Part shown: positions 1 to 5,371 of the stretch, one piece after another
How positions within the stretch are numbered: the first letter of the stretch is position 1
How the letters are laid out: every line of letters begins with the position of its first letter
Assembly: GCA_900552325.1 (NCBI GenBank)
Contig: URZG01000149.1
Span: forward strand, 1 to 5,885
Length of the DNA: 5,885 nt
Direction: 5' to 3'
Origin: an uncultured Porphyromonadaceae bacterium
Lineage (GTDB): Bacteria; Bacteroidota; Bacteroidia; Bacteroidales; Muribaculaceae
Notes under the pieces: model-generated
What the model saw: the letters and a program-made list of their open reading frames with translations, nothing else
What the model was told of the DNA's origin: nothing
Databases searched by the model: none
Program-made: the position numbers and the translations under genes

Positions 1-1418
1 TGGCCGCGCCACTGCGCCACCACCTCCGGATGTTCGCCGTTGCGCAGCACGGCGATAACGCTCCAGTCGGCCTTGGCCGTGCGCCCACCCACATCCACCG
101 CCACAATGTAGCTCTCCCCGGCTTGGGGTTGCCGCCACACCTTCAGTTTCCCCGCCGAATCCTCCGTGAAGCGGAGTACGCGCAGCGACTCCTCGCCCGT
201 CAGGCGCCCCGAGGCGGCGCTTATCTCCCCGGTCTGGCATGGCGCCGCGGTGCCGGGACGCAGCCGGGCGATCGCCTCGGGCGAGAACACAGCGGCGCCG
301 GTGCAGGCGAACGCCTCCTCTGGCGTGGTGGGGTATTCGGCCATGAACGCCGTGTGGTCGGCCATCTCGGCGCGTTTGGAGTGGTACCACTGTATCCGCT
401 CCAGGGAGAGTCCGTGGTCCTGCCACAGGGCGCGCTCGTAGTCGTCCATCGAGTTCCACAGCGCCTCGGGGTCGGCCACCGCCTCCTGGTATATCTCTAT
501 CTCGTACCAGGGCACGAATACCGCCCTCTTGTCGCCGGCGCCGCGCACCGAGCGGTACCATTCGCGGTGGAAGAAGTTGCCCACGCCGTTGGCCGTGGAC
601 TCCAGCACGATCAACGTCAGCGGTTCACGGGCTATGGCTCCGCAGATAGTACGGATGAAGTCGGTGGGGCGCGCCGAGGGGGTATCCTTCCAGAACGCCA
701 CCTCCGTGAGATGCGCCATGGCATAGTCGGAGCCGCGCACGGAGTTGACGCTCTCGGAGGAGGCGATGGTGATGTGACAGTTGCGGCCTGCTATCTCGCG
801 GATGCCGCTCTGCCCCTGGAAGGCGCGGATCGCCGGCGGCTCGTCCCCCTCCCAGAGTTCGGCGGGATAATGCTTGAGCATCGTCTCGAGCATCCCGCGT
901 ATGGCGCCCGACACCCCCTGCACCTGCGAGCAGAGGAGCGAATGCCAGTCGCGCACGCGGCAGCACTGCATCCAGGCGATGTACATCTCCACCACCGTAG
1001 TGCACCCCCACTGGCGCGCTTTCAGCACGATAAGGCGCATGGGGCGCCCGGCCAGACGGTCGCGTTCGAGGGCTTCGACCACGCGGCGCTGCCCGCGGTT
1101 GAGGCGTAGCGGCACAAGCTCGGGGCGCACCTTGTCCTTGATCCGGGCGCAGGTCACGGCCCAGTACTCGAAGTCGTGGCGGCAGCGCAGGCGCCGCCAG
1201 TCGTGGGCCGAGCGCATGAGGGGCCAGTCGGGGTCGCGGGTCATCTCCGCGGGTATCAGTTCGGTATGGCCCGTGAACGGGTTGCGGCGCTGTGTGCGCG
1301 CCTCGGGGCAGGTGCATCCGCGGCCCGATTCCGGGTCGTAGGCAGCCGCCGCTTTTTCGGCTTCGCGGCGCCGCAGGTTTTCTTGAAGGATTACGCTGAA
1401 ATGAAAGTCTTTAGTCAT
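1..1418 (-). CDS. terL: Phage-type terminase large subunit (ATPase and start of nuclease domain), C-terminus cut by window edge
   Basis: Seen: reading the minus strand from the ATG at 1418-1416 gives 472 codons without a stop, running off the left edge. Residues 132-141 (LKARQWGCTT) are a terminase-style Walker A. Residues 236-243 (HLTEVAFW) fit the Walker B strand with E239 as catalytic glutamate, although the usual Asp before it is Thr. Residues 272-279 (LESTANGV) match the motif III/coupling region, and 365-370 (TPEEAF) is a typical inter-domain motif. Residues 438-443 (IVAVDV) with D442, then DWSVIAVL at 451-458, look like the first strands of the RuvC-like nuclease. Known of the family: TerL powers DNA translocation into phage proheads and cuts concatemers. 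The family is usually about 450-600 aa, so the end of the nuclease domain is probably what is missing. No small-terminase gene precedes it; it is the first gene leaving the pheT intergenic region. Its GC is high like pheT, so composition does not mark it as recent. Prophage edge or domesticated orphan cannot be told apart here. Confidence 0.88.
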   Translation of the reverse strand, partial: MTKDFHFSVILQENLRRREAEKAAAAYDPESGRGCTCPEARTQRRNPFTGHTELIPAEMTRDPDWPLMRSAHDWRRLRCRHDFEYWAVTCARIKDKVRPELVPLRLNRGQRRVVEALERDRLAGRPMRLIVLKARQWGCTTVVEMYIAWMQCCRVRDWHSLLCSQVQGVSGAIRGMLETMLKHYPAELWEGDEPPAIRAFQGQSGIREIAGRNCHITIASSESVNSVRGSDYAMAHLTEVAFWKDTPSARPTDFIRTICGAIAREPLTLIVLESTANGVGNFFHREWYRSVRGAGDKRAVFVPWYEIEIYQEAVADPEALWNSMDDYERALWQDHGLSLERIQWYHSKRAEMADHTAFMAEYPTTPEEAFACTGAAVFSPEAIARLRPGTAAPCQTGEISAASGRLTGEESLRVLRFTEDSAGKLKVWRQPQAGESYIVAVDVGGRTAKADWSVIAVLRNGEHPEVVAQWRG

Positions 1419-1425
1419 GATGCTA

Positions 1426-1433
1426 CAAAATTA
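1426..1433 (-). promoter_or_regulatory. Bacteroides-type -7 box for the terminase gene
   Basis: On the minus strand these bases read TAATTTTG, a perfect match to the Bacteroidetes -7 consensus TAnnTTTG. Only 7 bases separate the box from the ATG at 1418, so transcription would start at or within a few bases of the start codon, giving a leaderless or near-leaderless mRNA. I see no TTTG at the usual 19-21 bp upstream, so the -33 element is missing or degenerate. Confidence 0.5.
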
Positions 1434-1476
1434 CGGCAAGGCATGGCGCCCGCGTATATTACAATCTTCCGTGCTG

Positions 1477-1510
1477 TTTGCGCGCGTGCGGATTTTTTTT
1501 CGTAACTTTG
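1477..1510 (+). promoter_or_regulatory. Promoter for pheT-yebC (-33 TTTG, -7 TAACTTTG)
   Basis: TAACTTTG at 1503-1510 fits the Bacteroidetes -7 consensus TAnnTTTG exactly. TTTG at 1477-1480 lies 22 bp upstream, one base longer than the usual 19-21. Between them is a run of eight T. The expected start of transcription is about 1514-1517, leaving a leader of roughly 20 bases before the pheT ATG at 1537. It is arranged back to back with the terminase promoter box. Confidence 0.7.
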
Positions 1511-1536
1511 CGGTTAGAAAAAAGGATCCTTCTAAA

Positions 1537-4020
1537 ATGAACATTTCTTACAACTGGTTAAAAGACTACGTAGATTTCAGCCTTACCCCCGCCGAGACCT
1601 GCGACGCGCTGACGTCGACAGGGCTGGAAACCGACGGCCTGGAGGAGGTTGAATCCATCCGCGGAGGGCTCCGCGGGCTGGTTATCGGCAAGGTGCTCAC
1701 CTGCGTGGAGCACCCCGACAGCGACCATCTCCATATCACCACGGTCGACCTCGGCACCGGCGAACCGGTGCAGATCGTCTGCGGCGCCCCCAATGTGGCC
1801 GCCGGGCAGACCGTGGTCGTAGCCACCGTAGGCACCACCCTCTACGACGGCGACAAGGAATTCCAGATCAAACGTTCCAAGATCCGCGGCGTGGAGTCGC
1901 TGGGCATGATCTGCGCCGAGGATGATATCGGCGTGGGCTCCTCGCACGACGGCATCATCGTGATAGACCGCGAGGTGGCTCCCGGCACCCCCGCCGCCGA
2001 GTTCTACGGACTGCAGAGCGACTACGTGCTGGAGGTGGACCTCACCCCCAACCGCATCGACGCCGCCTCGCACTACGGCGTGGCGCGCGACCTCAATGCC
2101 TGGCTCTGCCGCCATACCAAGTGCGGCAACCTGCGCCGCCCCTCGGTGGAGGCCTTCGCCCCCGACCGCGCCGACGGCGCCGTCGCCGTGGAGGTGCTCG
2201 ACCCGCAGGGTGCGCCCCACTACAGCGGCGTGACCATCCGCGGCGTCAAGGTGGCCGAGAGCCCCGAATGGCTGCGCCGCCGTCTCACCGACATCGGCCT
2301 GCGCCCGATCAACAATATCGTCGACATCACAAACTACATACTCCACGGCTACGGCCAGCCGCTCCACTGCTTCGACCTCGACAAAGTGGAGGGTGACAGG
2401 ATTGTGGTACGCACCTGCCCCGAGGGCACCAAGTTCACCACCCTCGACGGTGTGGAGCGCACCCTCTCGGAGGCCGACCTGATGATCTGTGACGCCGTAA
2501 AGCCGATGTGCATCGCCGGCGTGTTCGGCGGACTCGACTCCGGCGTGACCGAGGCCACAACCTCGGTGTTCATCGAGAGCGCCTGCTTCAACCCCACCCG
2601 CGTGCGCAAGACCGCCCGCCGTCACGGCCTCTCCACCGACGCCTCTTTCCGCTACGAGCGCGGCTGCGACCCCAATGCCACGATGTATAACCTCAAGCTG
2701 GCCGCCCTGATGATCAAGGAACTGGCCGGCGGCGAGATCTGCGGCGAACCGTTCGACTTCTATCCCGAGCCGGTGGCGCCCTATCCCGTGGAACTGACTT
2801 CGGCATATCTCGATAACCTCGTGGGCAAACATATCCCCGCCGAGGAGGCCGAGGCCATCATGGCGTCGCTCGAGATAGAGGTGGCCTCCAGGGAGACCGC
2901 CGCCGACGGCACCGTTACCTGGCAGCTGCGGGTGCCCACCTACCGTGTTGACGTGCGCCGCCCCTGCGACGTGGTGGAGGAGATCCTGCGCATCTACGGC
3001 TACAACAACGTGGAGTATTCCACTACCGTACATTCCTCCCTGCAGTTCAAGACCGCTACCGATGCCGCCGCCGACCTGCAGAACCTTATATCCGAACAGC
3101 TCACCGCCCAGGGCTTCAACGAGATAATGAACAACTCGCTGACCTCGGCGGCCTACTACGAAGGTCTCTCCGTATATCCCGCCGACAACTGCGTGGCCCT
3201 GCTCAACCCCCTGAGCTCCGACCTCGGCGTGATGCGCCAGACCCTCATCTTCGGCGGCCTGGAATCGCTGGCCCACAACCTCAACCGCAAGGCCGACGAT
3301 CTGGCCATGTATGAGTTCGGCCACGTCTACTTCCTCCGCCCCGGTGTGGAATCCACCGCCGACGCCCCGCTGGCTCCCTACAAGGAGGGGACACGCCTGG
3401 CGATGTGGCTCTGCGGCGACCGCCGCCGCGGCAACTGGGCGCGTAAGGCCGAGGAGGCCGACTTCTTCGACCTCAAGGCGGCTCTCGAAGGGGTGCTCCT
3501 GCGTCTGGGACTCGACTCGCGGCAGGTTGTCACCGAGCCGTCGTCCGACAACGACCTCTTCGCCGTGGCGCTGGCCGTAAAGACCCGCAACGGCAAGACG
3601 CTCGGCCATATCGGCCTGGTAGCCAAGAAGCTGCTCCACCGCTTCGACATCTCCCTCCCCGTGGCTTTCGCCGAACTCGACTGGGATGCCCTCTGCCGTC
3701 TGGCCGAGAAGCAGAAAGTGGAGTTCACGCCGCTGCCCAAGACCCTCCCGGTGCGCCGCGACCTGGCTCTGCTGGTCGACAAGGCCGTGCCGTTCGCCGA
3801 AATCGAGGCCGCCGTGCGTCAGGCCGGAGGCAAACTCCTGGGCGACGTGGAGCTCTTCGACGTCTACGAGGGTGAGAACCTGCCTGCCGGCAAGAAGTCG
3901 TATGCCATCACCTTCACCCTCCAGGATCCCGAAAAGACCCTGGCAGACAAGCAGATCGAGGCCGCCGTGGCCCGCATCGTGGCCAACCTCGGAAAGCGCA
4001 CCGGCGCCGAACTGAGATAA
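1537..4020 (+). CDS. pheT: Phenylalanine--tRNA ligase beta subunit
   Basis: Cytoplasmic enzyme subunit; with PheS it forms the alpha2-beta2 synthetase that charges tRNA-Phe, and the beta subunit also hydrolyses mischarged Tyr-tRNA-Phe. Seen in the 827-aa product: an N-terminal segment MNISYNWLKDYV; an EMAP/OB tRNA-binding domain at about 43-155 (HPDSDHL at 59-65, VCGAPNVAAGQ at 81-91, SKIRGVES at 114-121); a B3/B4 editing region at about 215-400 (PNR at 171-173 just before it, RPINNIVDITNY at 256-267); a B5 domain at about 410-480; a catalytic-like core at about 495-705 (NPLSSDLGVMRQTL at 557-570); and an FDX-ACB anticodon-binding domain at about 733-827 ending LGKRTGAELR. Length and domain order are those of complete bacterial PheT. 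The reading frame stays open 40 codons further upstream, but I chose the ATG at 1537 because homology begins there and the promoter lies between. An AGGA at 1523-1526 is a weak ribosome-binding candidate. pheS is not in the window. Codons TTA, CTA and TCA are almost absent: the only one seen is the TTA at codon 8. Confidence 0.98.
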   Translation: MNISYNWLKDYVDFSLTPAETCDALTSTGLETDGLEEVESIRGGLRGLVIGKVLTCVEHPDSDHLHITTVDLGTGEPVQIVCGAPNVAAGQTVVVATVGTTLYDGDKEFQIKRSKIRGVESLGMICAEDDIGVGSSHDGIIVIDREVAPGTPAAEFYGLQSDYVLEVDLTPNRIDAASHYGVARDLNAWLCRHTKCGNLRRPSVEAFAPDRADGAVAVEVLDPQGAPHYSGVTIRGVKVAESPEWLRRRLTDIGLRPINNIVDITNYILHGYGQPLHCFDLDKVEGDRIVVRTCPEGTKFTTLDGVERTLSEADLMICDAVKPMCIAGVFGGLDSGVTEATTSVFIESACFNPTRVRKTARRHGLSTDASFRYERGCDPNATMYNLKLAALMIKELAGGEICGEPFDFYPEPVAPYPVELTSAYLDNLVGKHIPAEEAEAIMASLEIEVASRETAADGTVTWQLRVPTYRVDVRRPCDVVEEILRIYGYNNVEYSTTVHSSLQFKTATDAAADLQNLISEQLTAQGFNEIMNNSLTSAAYYEGLSVYPADNCVALLNPLSSDLGVMRQTLIFGGLESLAHNLNRKADDLAMYEFGHVYFLRPGVESTADAPLAPYKEGTRLAMWLCGDRRRGNWARKAEEADFFDLKAALEGVLLRLGLDSRQVVTEPSSDNDLFAVALAVKTRNGKTLGHIGLVAKKLLHRFDISLPVAFAELDWDALCRLAEKQKVEFTPLPKTLPVRRDLALLVDKAVPFAEIEAAVRQAGGKLLGDVELFDVYEGENLPAGKKSYAITFTLQDPEKTLADKQIEAAVARIVANLGKRTGAELR

Positions 4021-4065
4021 TATGATTGTGTAACCGATTAACAAACAAAATACGAAAATTCCAAT

Positions 4066-4785
4066 ATGGGACGCGCTTTTGAGTACCGTAAAGCAAGAAA
4101 ACTGAAACGTTGGGGCAACATGTCCAAAACCTTCACCCGCATCGGCAAGGAGATTACCATCGCGGTGAAAGCTTCGGGTCCCGACCCCCACACCAACCCC
4201 CGTCTGCGCGCGCTTCTCCAGAACGCCAAGGCTGAGAACATGCCCAAGGATACCGTGGAACGCGCCATAAAGAAGGCTTCCGACAAGGACGCAAAGGACT
4301 ATAAGGAGCTGACTTACGAGGGATACGGCCCCCACGGCATCGCTATCTTCGTAGAGGCCGCTACCGACAACAACACCCGCACCGTGGCCAACGTCCGCTC
4401 TTACTTCACCAAACATGGCGGCTCGCTGGGCACACAGGGCTCCCTCACATTCCTCTTCGACCACAAGGTGGTGCTCAAGATCGCCGCCAAACCCGATGTG
4501 GAGCTCGAGGAGCTTGAACTGGAGCTGATCGACTGCGGCGTGGAAGAGGTGGAGGCCGACGACGAGGGCTCCGTAATCCTCACCGGTGCTTTCGAAGAGT
4601 ACGCCAACATACAGAAATACCTCGAGGATAACGGCTTCGAGATCCAGTCCACCGAGTTCGTGCGTATCCCCAACGACCTCAAGACGGTCACCGAGGAGCA
4701 GCGCGCCTCCATCGACAAACTCCTGGAGAAACTCGAGGAGGATGACGATGTGACCCAGGTATTCCACAACATGCAGGAAGACTGA
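4066..4785 (+). CDS. yebC: YebC/PmpR (TACO1) family protein
   Basis: Complete 239-aa member of the YebC/PmpR/TACO1 family. Seen: the Bacteroidetes-type N-terminus MGRAFEYRKARKLKRWGN, then NPRLR at 44-48, YEGYGPHG at 84-91, DNNTRTVANVR at 101-111, GGSLGTQGS at 118-126 and the acidic C-terminus with DDDVTQVFHNM at 227-237, all family hallmarks in the right order. Known of the family: originally described as DNA-binding transcriptional regulators (PmpR), with mitochondrial TACO1 and more recent bacterial work pointing to a role in translation on the ribosome. Which role applies here is not shown by sequence. It follows pheT by 45 bp with no hairpin or T-run between, so co-transcription is likely; TATGATTG at 4021-4028 is a one-mismatch -7 box that could add a weak internal promoter. 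There is no Shine-Dalgarno; the leader is A-rich, as is common in this phylum. Placement beside pheT suits a translation-related task. Confidence 0.95.
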   Translation: MGRAFEYRKARKLKRWGNMSKTFTRIGKEITIAVKASGPDPHTNPRLRALLQNAKAENMPKDTVERAIKKASDKDAKDYKELTYEGYGPHGIAIFVEAATDNNTRTVANVRSYFTKHGGSLGTQGSLTFLFDHKVVLKIAAKPDVELEELELELIDCGVEEVEADDEGSVILTGAFEEYANIQKYLEDNGFEIQSTEFVRIPNDLKTVTEEQRASIDKLLEKLEEDDDVTQVFHNMQED

Positions 4786-4794
4786 TCCGCGCCG

Positions 4795-4811
4795 CTGCCG
4801 CCCGCCGGCAG
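4795..4811 (+). other. Small GC hairpin just after yebC
   Basis: CTGCCG at 4795-4800 pairs perfectly with CGGCAG at 4806-4811 around a 5-base loop. No T-run follows, so it is not itself a terminator. It may protect the mRNA 3' end or be chance in very GC-rich sequence. Confidence 0.3.
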
Positions 4812-4825
4812 CCCCGCCGTACATG

Positions 4826-4869
4826 CCGCCACACGCCGCGCAGCCGCGCCGTGTGGCGGTTGTTTTTTT
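4826..4869 (+). terminator. Intrinsic terminator of the pheT-yebC unit
   Basis: CCGCCACAC at 4826-4834 pairs perfectly with GTGTGGCGG at 4851-4859. The stem continues with 4835-4850, then after one C-C mismatch 4837-4840 pairs with 4845-4848 around the loop CAGC. A T-rich tail follows at 4860-4869, with seven T in a row at 4863-4869. It starts 41 bases after the yebC stop. There is no A-run before the left arm, so it should work only on the plus strand. Confidence 0.92.
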
Positions 4870-4933
4870 CATAGAGGTTAGGGGTTAGAGTAGCCATCCG
4901 GGATAAACGCTCACTGTGTTCGCGCCACAATAT

Positions 4934-5031
4934 GTAGGAGCGCTTCGTGGATAGGAAAGCAGGTTTTCAACCTGCGGTTGTTGTGGTGGCCTACGTTTGA
5001 CAGGCGGAGGTTGGAACCCCTGCATTCCTAC
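4934..5031. repeat. REP/BIME-like inverted pair of GTAG-headed hairpins
   Basis: Seen: TAGGAAAGCAGG starting at 4952 on the plus strand and TAGGAATGCAGG starting at 5030 on the minus strand head two units of about 30 bases that match each other at most positions in opposite orientation, both continuing into CAACCT. The left unit folds into a perfect 7-bp stem, 4959-4965 with 4969-4975, loop of three. The right unit folds imperfectly over 5004-5023. GTAG tetranucleotides stand at 4934-4937 (plus) and at 5031-5028 and 4994-4991 (minus). Known: REP elements moved by RAYT-type TnpA(REP) transposases carry a GTAG at the foot of a short hairpin and often lie as inverted pairs in intergenic DNA. The REP assignment is inference, since copy number cannot be seen. 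A decayed transposon end is the main alternative. Confidence 0.5.
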
Positions 5032-5111
5032 GGGGATGCGGCTCTGACAGCAGCGTTATAGATTGTTAAATAAATGTTAACGGGAGATAAATAATGTAGG
5101 CGATTGCTAAA

Positions 5112-5127
5112 TAATTTTGTACTTTTG
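5112..5127 (+). promoter_or_regulatory. Two adjacent TAnnTTTG -7 boxes
   Basis: TAATTTTG at 5112-5119 and TACTTTTG at 5120-5127 both fit the Bacteroidetes -7 consensus exactly and abut each other. No TTTG is seen 19-21 bp upstream of either, so the -33 part is weak. Transcription from either box would start at about 5124-5134 and give the exported-protein gene a leader of roughly 240 bases. Confidence 0.5.
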
Positions 5128-5330
5128 TGCGTTACGAACATTTGGCAGTTCGGTGCGGCCTTGATGCCGCATTATCACTCGCTGCCTTATGCAAGAATCT
5201 ATACCTTGAAACTGACGTAACCGCGCTTTTCAATCCAAAATTGAGTTTAGCTGTACGCCTTTTTCTTACTTTCATCTTTACAGCCGGCTGTGTTGTGTTG
5301 TTGTGCGCCGGTTACTTACATAATATCTGA
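5127..5330 (+). CDS. Doubtful small ORF with one membrane segment, in the leader of the next gene
   Basis: GTG-initiated frame of 67 codons, no recognised family. Residues about 41-64 (from LAVRLFLTFIF onward) are strongly hydrophobic and would form one transmembrane helix; the N-terminal 40 residues are mixed and contain three of the five Cys. The GTG lies exactly 7 bases after the box TAATTTTG, the same spacing as in front of the terminase gene, which would allow a leaderless message. Against it: the start is weak, the length is within chance expectation, and the neighbouring box TACTTTTG would start transcripts downstream of the GTG. It may simply be untranslated leader. Confidence 0.2.
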   Translation: MRYEHLAVRCGLDAALSLAALCKNLYLETDVTALFNPKLSLAVRLFLTFIFTAGCVVLLCAGYLHNI

Positions 5331-5346
5331 ATTATCATTAACATTC

Positions 5347-5354
5347 TAACTTTA
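5347..5354 (+). promoter_or_regulatory. Weak -7-like box close to the exported-protein gene
   Basis: TAACTTTA differs from TAnnTTTG only in the last base and lies 17 bases before the ATG at 5372. No TTTG is found at the expected upstream distance. It is an alternative to the perfect boxes at 5112-5127. Confidence 0.22.
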
Positions 5355-5371
5355 CTTATTTTATTACTATC

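Larger units (their letters stand above)
4786..5371. other. 586-bp intergenic stretch without a secure gene
   Basis: In order this stretch holds a small hairpin and the terminator of yebC, a short GGTTAG-type doublet at 4876-4888, a REP-like inverted pair at 4934-5031, AT-rich sequence from about 5055 with two TAnnTTTG boxes at 5112-5127, and then about 240 bases before the exported-protein gene that contain a doubtful 67-codon ORF. I see no tRNA, rRNA, CRISPR repeat or transposase here. GC drops sharply after about 5050 and stays lower to the window end. Confidence 0.7.

Noticed and set aside
30..1109. 359-codon plus-strand ORF across the terminase gene
   Set aside because: It is codon-aligned antisense to the terminase; its stop at the right end corresponds to the CTA leucine codon in that gene. 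The minus-strand frame has clear terminase motifs.
625..1317. 230-codon minus-strand ORF inside the terminase
   Set aside because: Out-of-frame shadow, Arg/Pro/His-rich, typical of frame-shifted GC-rich coding sequence.
1417..1536. 40-codon upstream extension of pheT
   Set aside because: It would begin inside the divergent intergenic region, upstream of the promoter at 1477-1510, and PheT homology begins at the ATG at 1537.
1..1536. Phage attachment site or integrase at the terminase-pheT border
   Set aside because: No direct repeat, tRNA end or recombinase frame is visible between the terminase start and pheT.
1558..4872. 1104-codon minus-strand ORF covering pheT and yebC
   Set aside because: It is codon-aligned antisense to two certain genes; its lack of stops follows from avoidance of TTA, CTA and TCA codons, and the product is low-complexity Gly/His/Val-rich without domains.
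4876..4888. Telomere-like doublet GGTTAG-G-GGTTAG
   Set aside because: Two short units only; too short to be a meaningful tandem repeat or a chromosome-end signal.
5004..5023. T-arm-like sequence with GGTTGGAACC that might belong to a tRNA
   Set aside because: No acceptor stem, D-arm or anticodon arm can be fitted around it; it is better explained as the right half of the REP-like pair.
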